Source: Gentiana macrophylla (Eukaryota > Streptophyta > Magnoliopsida > Gentianales > Gentianaceae). Taken from it: 64,000 nucleotides of DNA. The position numbers and the translations under genes were made by a program. The notes under the pieces are model-generated. The model ran no database searches. It worked only from the letters and a program-made list of their open reading frames with translations, and had not been told where the DNA came from. How positions within the stretch are numbered: the first letter of the stretch is position 1; every line of letters begins with the position of its first letter. This document shows positions 33,092-45,275 of the stretch, piece after piece. The DNA is taken from positions 153,047-217,046 of the forward strand of contig JAOBSW010000209.1 of assembly GCA_026214975.1 (NCBI GenBank), written 5' to 3'.

Positions 33092-33262
33092 AGCTTAAGA
33101 CATATTTTAATTCGTGTTGTATAAGGTCGTTTACAATACAGATCTGATCGATTTATTGTTAGTCTATTTATTTTTTGATTCAGTTTGGTTGAGGCCAAAC
33201 CGGAAACTCTTTCTACGCCTTCTTTGATATCTACGTTCGTTTGAGGACGAACTGAGCTTGAT

Positions 33263-34304
33263 TTGTCGATCTTCTGTGTATACAGCAATAGAAACAACTG
33301 TTCAAGGGAGTACATGATGTACTCTCTTCTTTGCACCGCTTTCGAGAACAATTACAGGCCTCGATGGGAAAAACCGGAAAAGTTTGGTGGCTTGAACTAC
33401 AAAAGGTGGCCACAAAAGATCTTCATTCTATCGACCACTCTTGGCTTGGCTCGGATATTGGTGAGATCCTCCTGTCTTGAAAGAAGGGGATCATCGCGTC
33501 ATTACGGCTTTGGATGCTTGGAAGCATTACGAATTCGGTGCAAGAACTACATCCTTAGTTTCTTGGAGAACTCCATATATGGGATGTCTTTGCTCACATA
33601 AGTCCGCTAAATCCTTACGGAAGGCTTTGGAGAATAAGTATAACATCGATGATCTTTGGCTCGAAGAAATTTCTTTGTGGTCAAATTCATGGACTTGAGC
33701 GATAGACTCAAGATTGTGCTTAGTCGGATTTAGGAGGTACGTGTGATTATCTACGAGATCTGGAAGAAAATATGATGATTTGTAAACAATTCCATGTTGC
33801 TGCTGTGACTGGGAAACTCCCTCATTCTTGGAAAGATTTCAAGAACTACTTGATTCACAAGAAGAAAGAGATGACTATGGAAGATCTAGAACCACGTCTG
33901 TGAATTGAAGAGCAGAACAAGAGATCAGAATGAAGCTTTCTGATGGGGCAGTCCAAGGCAAACTTGGTCAAAGTGAGCAACAAAGACTAGAAGCATAAGC
34001 AACCTAATCAAGGTCCAAGAGAATAAAAAGGTTAAGCAATAGTTCATTGGAAGCCGTTTCAACTGTGGTAAGCCAGGGCATCGCCAAAGTGAATGCAATT
34101 CACCGAAAAAGGGTAAGTCACATGCCCATCTTGCTGAAGTGGTGGCTGAAGGCATGCAGGAGTTGAACCTGTCGGTTGTGGTTTTTGAGTGCAACACAGT
34201 CGGCCAGTTGGGAATACTCGTGAATGATGGATTGACACTGGGGCTACTCGCCATGTTTGTGCACTGAAAGAGATGTTTTACGAGTACAAAATTTGTTGAG
34301 GTGA
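33263..34304 (+). pseudogene. Copia gag with zinc knuckle and start of protease, frame-broken
   Basis: Pieces in several frames: RPRWEKPEKFGGLNYKRW (about 33354-33410), ALDAWKHYEFG and SAKSLRKALENKYNIDDL (to about 33660), then KNMMICKQFHVAAVTGKLPH (about 33764). A zinc knuckle FNCGKPGHRQSEC lies at about 34056-34098; its first cysteine position reads Arg, which may be a base error. The retropepsin active site reads IDTGATRHVCAL near 34230-34266. This is the usual copia order of capsid, nucleocapsid and protease. Coding continues after the insertion at ~34305-35822. Confidence 0.85.
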
Positions 34305-35822
34305 TAGCAAAATACTTAACGCTAACTTTCACCGATGAGTATCGGGTCAGCGGAGTACATTGGTCACTGAGTCGATTCCACGAGGAGTAATGTCTAAGTA
34401 CCAAAGTGGCATAGATCTTAGTTCGAGGCCAAAATGATGGTGGAAGATATTATACTAATGCGAGAAATATAGATTATACTAACAAGTTTACTTACAGATA
34501 TTAAAGGGTTTAGCGAACTATGATCCCACGAGCTACTTTCACCCCTTAGGAAGGACTTTAGGGGCGTGTCTTAACCGTCCTACCTATCAATGTAGTTTAA
34601 CGACATCCCGGGTGCCAACTCTAATTACAGTGATTAGGTGAACAACTCGATCTAACCACCCTATGTGAAGTTAACCGACTCTCTCCTTTGAAAACCGATT
34701 ATCTAACATGATTAAGGTCAGAGTTGCTCGAGCAGCGATGACAAACCTCTGTATTGGAAATGATCCTAACAACTAGGCCGAATCTACATAGCGATCCCAA
34801 AACCCCTTTTCCCACATCTCACGCAAAATACATCTATAAGTTCGATATGTGTGACGGTGAACTAGGTGATCAATCTAATTCAAAGAGCGTTATAATAAGT
34901 TTTAGGGCGTGGATTAATCGTTAAAACATTCAATTACGCCTTTGCACAACTCACTATCTCATCCCCTTGGGGTTTCACTCGCTTTCACATAATTCGACTA
35001 CACATGGAATTAGCTACTCATAATTATGCTAACAAGCGGAATTAAGAATTGAAATTGAACTAAGAAAAATGAAATAAAAGAAGTCATTTCCATATAAATG
35101 CGGAAATCGATCCATAAAATATCGAAGTGAAAACGCAATCTAAAAATCGAATCTTTGGAAGTAATATTGAAATCTAAGCTATAACAAGTGTTTAGAATCG
35201 AAGCAGGTGTTATCTATGGAATCCACAGATCAAAGTTTGATCAACTACTTGAAACCGCACCAAGATCGCCCCAAATATGCCTAAGGTAATCAAAGCAATT
35301 TGTATGAAAGAATAGGGCTGCATATTTATAGTGATAGGTCAAAATCCGTTGTTGCCGAGGGCAAACGCCCGTTTGCCTGGAAATCCGATTCTTGATTAGG
35401 GCTTGTTCTTCAGTGAACCAGCGTTTGGCTTCTTTGAACGCTCGGTTGATGGATCATGTCTTGAGGCAAATGCCCGTTTGGATTATCTTAAACACCCGTT
35501 TTTGCGACTATGAGCTCGGTATTGGTGAACCCATCAAGCGCTTGATTTGGGGGTAATTTGGCGCTTCGTTTGTCTTAAGCCAACTTCGGTATCAAATGCT
35601 AACTTGGAAAATGCCCATTTAGGCGGCCAAATGCCGATTTGGTCAGCGTTTCATTAACCTTTCTACAAATGCCAGTTTGGGTAGAGCAAACACTCGCCTT
35701 GATTTCATTCCAAACTTGATTTTTCTCCACTTTCATGCTACTTTCATGCCACAAACATGTTTCTCACTCCAAAATATCACCTTTCGGGTCCTCGAGTCAC
35801 CTAAGTCCTGCAATAACATATC
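34305..35822 (-). mobile_element. LTR-like insertion in copia protease, minus strand
   Basis: Non-coding 1.5 kb block that interrupts the copia polyprotein between the protease active site and NSAKTKVLGK (from about 35838). Read on the minus strand it looks like one LTR: a transcription-start-like actataaatatgcag segment in the middle, followed by a long leader, with the terminal part ending in a ccgatactcatcggtg stem and ttgctatca. No gag or pol is attached, so a solo LTR is the simplest reading. I could not find a clean target duplication, and both edges are approximate. Confidence 0.55.
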
Positions 35823-37975
35823 ACGAACAAAACACCATGCGTAATTCCGCCAAGACAAAGTGCTTGGAAAAGAAGTAAATATCGTCAAAAGGCGGAGTTT
35901 ACTATCGATGTGACAATTGAACTCCCGTGTGTATAACTCTCGATATTACTCTCAAAGCGGTCTATATCTACCCAGAACATGCCAATAAAATGATAAGCGA
36001 GGCGGATCACATACAAAAGTGTAGTGAAGTTGACTCCCGTCGAGAGGCGGCCCATTCTTTATGGGAAACTACAGTTACGCAAAGGTTGGAGGTGTGGGAA
36101 AGGTAAATCTTTTGAAGATGACACGGAAAGAACTCACACTCAACAATGTCTTTGCATGTTCGGACATGCGTAAGAACCTTGTTTTAGTGCTCTTAGTGAA
36201 AATGATTCAAGATAGTCTTTGGTGGGGATAAAGTTGTTTCTATCAAATTTGATATGTATGTTGGGAAGTGGTACTTGGTAGTTGGTATGTTCAAGATGAA
36301 TGTAATGACTATTGTACCCAAAAGCTGTTGTGCTAATAAGGCTAATAAGATGACTCTTTGCTTCCGTTTACTTGCTTGTGTCTTCTTGTTTTGGCATTTT
36401 AGATTAGGACATGCTAATTATAAATCTATTCGGAAGATGATGAATCTAGATTTAATTCCCAACATAAAATTTGACCATAATCGCAAATTCCAAATATGTG
36501 TTGAAGGTAAGTTAGCTAAAGCACCATTTCCAGCGGTTGAAAGGAGCACAAAACCTTTATATTTAATTTACAACGATATATGTGACTTAAAATTTGTGCA
36601 AACTAGAGGCGGTAAAAAGTATTTCATTACTATTATTGATGATTGTACCAGATATTGTTATGTTTATTTGCTGAGAAGCAAAGACGAAGCTCTTAAAGCT
36701 TTTAAGGATTATAAGAATGAAGTTGAGAGTCAACTTAGCAAACGGATAAAGAATGCGTATAGTGATCATGCGGCGAATATGGTGCACCGTTTAATGAGTT
36801 TTACTCTGGCGCCGACATCGTTCATCAAATGACAACACCATTTACACCTCAATAAAACGGTATTACGGAGCTCAAGAACCAAACTACGAAAGAGATGATA
36901 AATGTTATGTTGATTAGTTCGGTTTACCTAAGAACTTGTAGGGAAAGCTATCCTCTCATTAACTCCATTCTTAATAAAACCCCTTCTAAGAAAAAGGATG
37001 AATACCCGTATGAGTTATAGAAAGGTCACAAGCCTAACTACAAAATCATGAAAGTGTGGGGGTGTTTGGCTAAGGTTGAAATACCAAAACCAAATCAAGT
37101 GAAGATAGGGCCTAAAACCGTTGATTGTATATTCATTGGATATACTCTCAATAGTAGTGCCTATCGGTTTAAGTACATAAATCAGGCGTCCACAATGTAG
37201 ATGAAAATGTCATCAATGAGTCTAGAAATATTGTGTTCTTTGAGGATATCTTTCCTTGTAAGGAAAATGAGAAAGAAGAAGCAAACATGAGCAAGCTTAC
37301 ATATGAGTTTGAAGAAGAGGATGATCCTCAAGAACATGATAAACCTCTTCATAGTAAGAGGGCTAAGACTTCCAAGTCCTTTGGTCCTGATTTTCTGACC
37401 TATATGGTAGAAAATGAACCCATGACATATGTTGAGGCAATGTATACTTCAGAAGCTCCTTCTGGAAAGAAGCTAAAAATAGTGAAATAGAATCCATCAT
37501 GCAAAACCACACTTGGGAGTTGGTAACCCCTCGGATGCAAGTGGATCTTCAAGAAGAAGTTAAAGGTTGATGGTTCTATTGACAAATACAAGGCTAGGTT
37601 GGTGGCTGATGGTTCCGATAGAAAAGAAGGCCTTGACTTCTTTGATACCTACTCACGATTCACGAGAATCACTTACATAAGGGTTCACCGATCTTTGTAA
37701 GCTGCGATCGATAACCTGGAAATCCATCAAATGGATGTGAAGACTACCTTCTTGAACGGTGAGTTGGAAGAAGAGATATACATGAAACAACCCGAGGGGT
37801 TTGTTGTTCCAGGGCAATAGATCAAGGTGTGTAGACCCGTTAAGTCTTTGTATGGGCTCAAACAAGCACCAAAGCAGTGGCATATCAGGTTTGACAATGT
37901 TATGTTGTCAAATGGATTTAAGATTAACGAGTGTGATAAATGTCTCTACATTAAGAACACACCTAATCATAGTTA
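35823..37975 (+). pseudogene. Copia pol: protease end, integrase, first half of RT
   Basis: Starts NSAKTKVLGK (about 35838). MYVGKWYLV (36254) and HFRLGHANYKSIRKMMN form the GAG-pre-integrase zinc region. Integrase core pieces are LIYNDICDLKFVQTRGGKKY, IDDCTRYCYVYLLRSKDEAL and, after shifts, WGCLAKVE and KIGPKTVDCIFIGYT. Then come a linker (HSKRAKTSKSFGPDFLTYMV) and the RT N-terminal half: [46 protein letters not shown] and SNGFKINECDKCLYI. The sequence breaks at ~37975, just before the YVDD catalytic box, which is absent from the window. Confidence 0.9.
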
Positions 37976-38519
37976 TCGAGACCGGCCGGTCATCGACCAG
38001 GAAAAGTTACGGGTCCTTTGGTTCAACCGTTGGGTCCTTTGGTTCAACGGTGGGCCACAACATAAGTTTAAAAATAATATTTTCATACATAAAAAAACTA
38101 AAATTTGACAACCATAATCGATTCCAAAATATTCCAAGTTTCCAACCTCCAAATCATAACAAATACAAATGAAAAGCGTTTTGATATCAAAACACATAAC
38201 GATACTAGTGGAAGACCATCAAAGTTCCTTACAAAAGAGCTGGTCCATGCATTGTAACATTATCAATTCAAATAAAAACTAGTCCCCCATTCCCAACAAG
38301 TTTCTTTTCCAAACAATGTTCATTTATTTTCTTGCCAATTTTGGAAGTTGTATTGAATTTCGAATTTAGTTTGCGGTGTTAAATTTGATGAACTTAGAAA
38401 TCTAAGAACTCATTTCTCCCATAAGAGAGAGTAAAATTAAGAACTAAGATTCTAATTTGTTTTATTTGAAATACAGATTCTAATTTCTAAGAACTTAGAA
38501 ATGGTGAGCAGAGCTTTTG
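37976..38519. other. Unassigned 540 bp filler between copia RT and the Athila LTR
   Basis: Does not match the copia continuation, the Athila LTR or the Athila 3' end by eye. It contains a local duplication of gggtcctttggttcaac at about 38010 and 38033. It ends gagcagagctttt directly against the Athila LTR start. It could be filler from repair or another truncated element. Confidence 0.4.
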
Positions 38520-39212
38520 TGATATACTACTTTTATATGATTAAAAATCGTTATATTATTATGTTTTATCAACGAATTCTATATAAAATATATGAAATTA
38601 TGGTATAAATAGTATGAAATGTTAATCTTTATAATTTAGAGTAGTTAGTAGTAATAATAATAAAAAGTTGTAATTTTGTACCGATTTTAGTAAATCGGAG
38701 TAATCGTGTCGATTTCGTGGGTATTTGTGGTATTTTCTGCATGATTTATAAACCGAGACCCGAGAATCGACATATTGAAGTTTAATCATATCTACGGAAT
38801 GATTTAGAGAGTGCCACGAGCTTAAATGGTCAATTGAATAGCTTAAGTGGTCAAGTGGCCAATCAATCTGGTTAAGTGGTAATCGAGAAATGTCTTCGAC
38901 AAACGAATGGCTCATCAAAACGACGTTATCTGAAGAAGAGTTCTTCACAAAAGTTGTAGATTCTCGAGAGCTTTCCGATGCCGCTTGAATCATGATTTTT
39001 GGAGGTCAGAACTCGAGATATGAATTTTAGAAGTTTAATAATTATATATAATTATAATTATATATATCCGCACATCTTGATTGCAATCAAGGAGGTGGGA
39101 GTAATCATTAGTCGGACCGATCCGGCTTAATCTCGGACAGTCCGGCCTAGGAGTTTCATCTATAAAAGGAGCTCGATTGCTTGAGATCAAAGCGTTTGTA
39201 CCAATATATATA

Positions 39213-39279
<67 letters not shown>

Positions 39280-40522
39280 TCCTTCTATTTTCTTTTTAAT
39301 TAGTAGTTTGTAAATAGGCCTTAAGCCAAAAAATAATAATCTCGTAGTATCGTTGTAATGCTCGGGAAATTATCGAAGTTCGATGTTGTTGAAGTCGTTG
39401 TAATGTCGGAAGAATACAACTACGATTGACATTTGTAATCGGGTAACTTTTCTTAAGTATTTATGTTTGTTTTATCTTTTTCGTTGTTATAATGTTTCTA
39501 GGCTAACTCTAATAACTAGCCAAAGTTATGTAATCGTTTTATTTCGATCTTTTCGGTAAAGGAATCTTTGTCTAAGTAAAATTGACTAAAATTGAGTTAA
39601 TTGAATCTTTTTCTAATACATAACGTATTGATAATATTGGTGGCGTAATTAACCAAGATGAATCGCAACATATAACCTAACGATGAGCGACCGGAGAAGT
39701 TAGGATATGAGATAAAAGATAGAAAAACCGGAGGGGTAAAATTGGCCGTCTTGGCGTGACTACGGAATCCTATTTCCTACCGAGGCGATTTGTCTTGGGA
39801 AAGATTAATCTTATTAAAATTGTGCTCGAGATCGTAATAATGTTAAAATCAGCAGTTTAATTAAAACTAACACCGGAAAGTTAAATCGATCCTTTGACAA
39901 CGGAGCCTTTTGAATAACATCGGCCGTCGACAAGCGGAATAACCTCTTTTATCCGGGGTAGATTTGTACTCGGTACTGTTGAGACTAAGCGAGATTAGCA
40001 TGGGGCGATTGTGGAGATTGAGCGATGACAATGACATATGACAATTTCATACGCTCGTGTGAGGAGGAATTGTTAACCTCGAGGAGTGCACCGTTTCATT
40101 TACTCAATTGGACCTAAAATAAAACAAAAGATCGAGCACATTTAAGTCTCTTTGAAAAGATCGTATAATTCAATTATATAAACTTTGGTTAGTTTTATAA
40201 AATATATTGGTATCTATATATTTATATCTATATATATACTTTGCAATCTATGTACATCTATATATATTTATATATCTATATATAATATATTAGAATAACT
40301 TTTAAATTACGCATTTATTTTATGTTGACTAGAATAGTAGTGATACGTGTTATAAAATTGCGGTTTAGATCGAGTTAATACTTGACTCTTTGGTGTTTAA
40401 CCACACGTAGAAGAATTACCAAGTTCACGAGGATTCGACACTCGACTCACCATACTAGCACTTCTGATTTGACCCGATACTTTGTCGGTTAGGGGTGGTT
40501 TAAGCACTACGCCGAGGCGTCA
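38520..40522 (+). repeat. Athila 5' LTR
   Basis: Starts tgatatactacttttatatg and ends ggcgtca, ~2.0 kb. It has a (TA)n tract at ~39203-39276 that is much longer than in the 3' copy, a promoter-like ctataaaaggagctcg at about 39163, and just upstream a cggaccgatccgg / cggacagtccgg dyad. A cgttgtaatg-rich region follows the promoter. The minus-strand open frame at 38622-38993 recurs in the other LTR but has no recognisable domain and is probably chance. Confidence 0.9.
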
Positions 40523-40527
40523 GATTC

Positions 40528-40545
40528 TGGCGCCATTGCCGGGAG
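40528..40545 (+). promoter_or_regulatory. tRNA-Asp-type primer-binding site
   Basis: tggcgccattgccgggag, five bases after the LTR end, closely matches the complement of the plant tRNA-Asp 3' end, where minus-strand synthesis is primed in Athila elements. The second copy at 54661-54678 reads tggcgccattgccgggga. Confidence 0.8.
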
Positions 40546-40727
40546 CGTCGCTAATTTCTTTTTATGTGTCTATGGTTACTACTTGTATTAGCTCAAAATT
40601 CTCGAGAATAAGTCAACACTTTTCTTATCTCATTTCTATTTTATTTTTAGATTTGGTACCTACCTTATAGGTAAGTTACCAATTTTACTACTATCAATTT
40701 AGTGTTATTTTCTATTTTCGTTAGTTG

Positions 40728-42870
40728 ATGACCGGAAGTGGTAAGGCCCCACTCACTCCTTATAAGCTGACATAAACACTTACGAAAAGCGGTTAAAGTA
40801 GAGAGTAAGCGTGGTCATACTAGTCGGAAAATCGACCAGAATCATCTTCAAGCAGAAATACGAGAATCATTTGAAACTAGTGATGAAACAAATGAGCAGA
40901 GGCTAGGTCATGCTCCAGGGCATGGGCAGAACCACATTAACCCTAATAATAATAATAATAATAGAAATAATCGAGAATCGGAACCAGAATAATCGTAATA
41001 ACCCACCAAACCCGAGGCCTATATGTGATCAAACCATAAGAAGAAACCGGACTAATAATCTATACTTTTACCAAATGAAGGAGCAAATAATTTGAGATTA
41101 AATCTCATCTTTTGGTTTAATTGGCCTTAAGAGCCCTATTCTAGGAGAGGATGATGAAGATCCACATCATCATCTCTATCTTTTTGAAGAAGCTGTGCAA
41201 TCTGACCAAAAGTCAAGGTGCTCATAAGGAATTAACGAGGATGACTATGTTTCCTTTTTCTTTAAAAGGGCGAGCACGAGATTGGTTTATGTCTCTTCCA
41301 CATCATTCACTTACTAGTTGGGAGGAGATTCAAACTAATTTCTAAAACAATATTTCACTCTGAATGAAATTTGGAATTAAAAGTTGAGGTTGCTAACTTT
41401 AGACAAGGATCACGAAGAAACACTTGGGAATGCACAGGAAAGATTTAAAAAATTGTTGAGAGCTTGTCCCGACCATGGTTATTCCTTAGATATGCAAATT
41501 CAACTTTTACTATATCGTAAATTAAGAAAAGATTCACGTGCGGATGTAGATCATGCATGTGGTGTTTCTTTAATGATGAGTGAAGCTCAAATAGTTTACG
41601 ATGCTATAGAAAAGATTTCCAAAAATAACAGAATGTGGGAAACCGGTTCTAGCACCAGAAAAGTAGCTTTTGCAAGAGAATGTACATCTAATACGGAAGT
41701 TCTAGCACATTTAGAAAATTTGAGTAGGAAATTTGATGGCCTACAATCGAAAAAAATCAAAATTCAGAAAATAGTACACCAACTGAATACTCAAATTAGG
41801 AAAATATGCCATTAGGGAGTGAAGAACCAACAGGATATTCAAGAGAGGAGGTGAGTTTTCTTCAGCAGCATAGGAATTTGAACAATGCATATTCAAACTC
41901 GTTTAATGCTATTATAAGAGATCATCCTACTTATCGATGGTGCGAAAACCACAGTAAGCAAGGACAACCGCCATATCGGTCCCGTATAGGAATAATAATC
42001 AAGTCTATCAGAAAACACATCTAATCGAGAATTTCTGGTCATTACTAGATCCTATCCTCAACATACCACTCAAAGTATACGGTAACTCAAAATTCAACTC
42101 AACTGCGAAGGAGTTGAAAAATGGGAAAAACTAATGGAAAATATGATGGGTGTAGTATCTACTCAAGCTAAGAATATGGAAACAATGATGACTTCTATTG
42201 AGTACGAGTCACTTTAAAGATATGAGTACAATGAAAACATCTATAAGTGGACATGATACGAGAATGAGAACTATAGAAGCCTCATTGAGGAATATGGAAG
42301 ATCATTTGAGTAGGGAAGGTGAGCGTAACAGTGAGTAGACCACACGGAGGATTACCAAGCAATCTTGAAAGAAATCCAAGAGAGGTAAATGTTGTAATTC
42401 GAGAAGTAGAAAACTACTGTGGTAGTAATGGGGTAGAAAACTTGGGAATAATGAAGTAGAAAATGATTTAGATGAAAAAAATGATGAAACTAAAGATGAA
42501 ATTGAATTCACTGATGAGGAAGAAGAAATTATAGAGAATTTCTTGAAAAGGAATAGAAGTTTGGAACCTGAGAATGAAGGTGAAAAATGGGTAAAAATCA
42601 CTAGGATTTTGAAGGATCCCATGGATAAAGATTTAAGGAATTTATTCAAGGAACATGTTAGAGTAGAGGATAATGAAAACAAGGATGAAAAACAGGAAGC
42701 CTTGAAGGAATGCTGGGTAGAGATTGATTCGGGGAATGTTTTAAAAGAAAAAATTCAAGAACCTGATACTTGGCGATCAAGTAATACTCAAGGTTTAAGG
42801 AGAAATGAAAAAGAAAATGACTTTGGGATCAAAGGTTGTAGATTTGGAATCTTTACCTTACCCACCTAAA
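40728..42870 (+). pseudogene. Athila gag, frame-broken
   Basis: Likely starts MTGSGKAPLTPYK at 40728. Recognisable capsid pieces are MFPFSLKGRARDWFMSLPHH and LTSWEEIQTNF (about 41250-41342), then ETLGNAQERFKKLLRACPDH (about 41417) and MQIQLLLYRKLRKDSR. Next are a NTEVLAHLENLSRKFDGL coiled segment (about 41690) and an FNAIIRDHPTYRW stretch (about 41910), which match the order in Athila gag. An acidic, lysine-rich linker (42430-42870) leads to the protease. Stops and shifts occur between all blocks. Confidence 0.85.
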
Positions 42871-43039
42871 GATCAAATTAAAAGATTAAAAGCGATCAAA
42901 AGTATGCTCGTTTCCTTGATACTTTTAGTCATATTCATGTTAATATCACATTATCGAAGCTACAATTAGTATGCTGCTTATGGAAAGTTTACGAAAGATA
43001 TTACATCAAACAAGAAAAATTAGAAGAATATGAGAATAT

Positions 43040-43843
43040 ATGCCTAAATGAAGAATGTTCTGCAGTTTTGCGGCATAAGTTACCACCTAAAGCTGAAAGA
43101 TCGTGGAAGTTTTACCATTCCATGTGAAATTGGAGGATTTACATTTAAGAAGGTCTTATGTGATCTTGGAGCTAGTATAAATCTCATGTCTTATGAGGAT
43201 TATAAGAAGCTAGGCATAGGAAATCTTTAAAGCGAAATGACTCTACAAATGGCGAGATAGATCAATTAAATACCCTAAAGGAATTATTGAAGACGTATTG
43301 GTTAAAATAGACAAGTTTTATTTTCCGGTAGATTTTGTAGTTATGGAAATGGAAGAAGGATATTCAGCGCCACTTATCTTAGGTCGACCATTTCTAGCTA
43401 CGAGGAAGAACTTTAATAGATGTCGAGAAAGGAGAATTAATTTGAGAGTCAATGAAGAGGAAGTTTCTTTCAATATTTTCAAAGCTATGAATCATCCATA
43501 CAAATCACGAGAATCATGTTCTTTTATAGAAGATATTCATTACATCTATGATAATCGATTACCGACTTTTGAAGGCAGATTAGAAGAATGCTTAACTTTG
43601 TCTATCTATAAGGAAAATGAGAAAGACACCAAAATGAAAGAGATAATTCTTTCTCTAGATAAAGGAAGTTTTACTTTTAAACCATCTTGGCATAAGTATT
43701 TGGAATTAGAACTAGAAGGACCGGTTCTTAAACCATCATTGGAAGATCCACCTAAGAATGGAATTGAAACCGTTACCTTTAAATCGAAGTATGCTTTTCT
43801 TGAAACTAATAATCTATTACGGTTATTATTTCATCATCTTTAA
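43040..43843 (+). pseudogene. Athila aspartic protease region
   Basis: GSFTIPCEIGGFTFKKVLCD and LGASINLMSYEDYKKLGIG (43108-43227) form the retropepsin fold with the DLGAS active site used by plant Ty3 elements. The second part, VKIDKFYFPVDFVVMEMEEG and APLILGRPFLATR (43298-43415), carries the flap and the conserved ILGRPFL. The frame is interrupted at 43231-43297. The linker to RT runs to 43843. Confidence 0.85.
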
Positions 43844-43849
43844 GCGAGC

Positions 43850-44760
43850 AACAAGAAGATCAATTACTTAGAATGTTGAAAAAGCATAAAAAGCTTTTGG
43901 ATGGGCGATTGCCGATATTCGAGGTATTATTACGAGATTTGCGTTCATAAGATAATTACGAAGGAAGATGCTAAACCTTGTATTCAACATAGCGCCGCCT
44001 CAACCCAAATTTGCGAGTTAATTGTTAAGAAAGAAGTCATTAAGCTATTAGAAATGGGGATAATCTTTCCCATATCCGATAGTGAATGGGTTAGTCAACT
44101 CAAGTTGTACCAAAGAAAGAGGTTTCACGGTGAAAGAGAATGAAAATAAGGAATGGATTCCGACAAGAGAGATTACGAGGTTATCGAATGTGCATTGATT
44201 TTAGAAAACTAAATGATCATACTAAGAAAGATCATCATCCACTTCCATTCATAGTTCGGATGTTGGAGCGATTAAGTGGACATAAGTATTCTTGTTTCTT
44301 AGATGGTTATTCGGGATATTCTGAGATATTCATTGCGGCAGGAGATAGAGAAAAACTACTTTCAATTGTCCTTATGGAACTTTTGCTTATAAAAGAATGC
44401 CGTTTGGTTTATGTAATGCACCAGCTACGTTTCAGAGGTGTATGATGGCTATATTTGCTGATATGGTTGAGAAATTCTTAGAAATTTTTATGGATGACTT
44501 TAGTGTCTACGGAGATTCATTTGAAGTTTGTGTGTTACACTTAGAGCGAGTGTTACAGTATTTGTGAAGATACCAATTTAGTACTAAAGCGGGAAAAATG
44601 TCATTTAATGGTATCAGAAGGGATTGTTTTAGGTCACAGAATCTCTGAAGAAGGTATTGAAGTTGATAAAGCTAAAGTCGAAGTAATTGAAAAATTACCT
44701 CCACCCGTTAATTTAAGAACTCTAAGAGGATTTCTCGGACATGCAGGAGTTTTATAGAAG
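43850..44760 (+). pseudogene. Athila reverse transcriptase
   Basis: Pieces: KEVIKLLEMGIIFPISDSEW (about 44030), GYRMCIDFRKLNDHTKKDHH (about 44175), LDGYSGYSEIFIAAGDREK, FGLCNAPATFQRCMM in a shifted frame, and the catalytic box FMDDFSVYG at about 44485-44511. LPPPVNLRTLRGFLGHAG (about 44695) closes the domain. This is a Ty3-type RT. The FMDD box is intact, but the frames are not continuous. Confidence 0.9.
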
Positions 44761-45275
44761 ATTCATTGCCGATTTTTCAAAAATAGCAAAGCCTCTAAGT
44801 CATTTACTTGAAAAGGAAGTACCTTTTAACTTTGATAGTAAATGTATGGAAGCTTTCGGACCTTAAAAGCGAGGTTGACTCTGCACCGATATTAGTAGCA
44901 CCCAGTTGGGTTGCCGTTTGAGATTATGTGTGATGCGAGTGATTTATTTGTAGGAGTTTGTTCTAGGTCAAAGATATAACAAAATTCTCAAAGCTATTTA
45001 CTATGCATCCCACACACTAAGCATGCACTCACTTAATTATGCAACTCTGAGAAAAAGAAGCTGTTGGTGTAATTTTTGCCTTAGATAAGTTTATATCGTA
45101 TATTGTTGGTTCTAAGGTCATAATTTATCTGAGACCATTCGAATACTGAAGTATTTCTTGAGTAAGAAAGATGCTAAACCACGTCTTCTTAGATGGATTC
45201 TCTTACTTCAAGAATTTGATATAGAAATTAAAGATAAAAGGAAATGAGAATGTAATGTAGGATCATCTAAGTAGA
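44761..45275 (+). pseudogene. Athila RNase H
   Basis: FEIMCDASDLFVGV (about 44918) marks the first catalytic aspartate. [28 protein letters not shown] and [20 protein letters not shown] follow in shifted frames, ending with a DHLS(R)M-type motif at about 45265. The domain would remove template RNA during cDNA synthesis. Confidence 0.8.

Noticed and set aside
34305..34420. Hammerhead ribozyme (retrozyme-like) near accgatgagtatcgg
   Set aside because: The conserved CUGANGA and GAAA core elements are not both present in the right spacing.
33263..38000. Integrated plant pararetrovirus
   Set aside because: The gag-protease-integrase-RT order with integrase before RT, and long flanking LTRs, identify a copia retrotransposon.
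38622..38993. Minus-strand frame repeated at 52809-53174 as a conserved gene
   Set aside because: Both lie in the two LTRs of one element, so the similarity follows from LTR identity; no recognised domain.
40528..40545. tRNA-Asp gene
   Set aside because: Only the 18 bases complementary to the tRNA 3' end are present, at the exact position of a primer-binding site.
42302..42682. Minus-strand serine-rich 126-residue frame
   Set aside because: Antisense shadow of the acidic, Glu/Lys-rich Athila gag linker.
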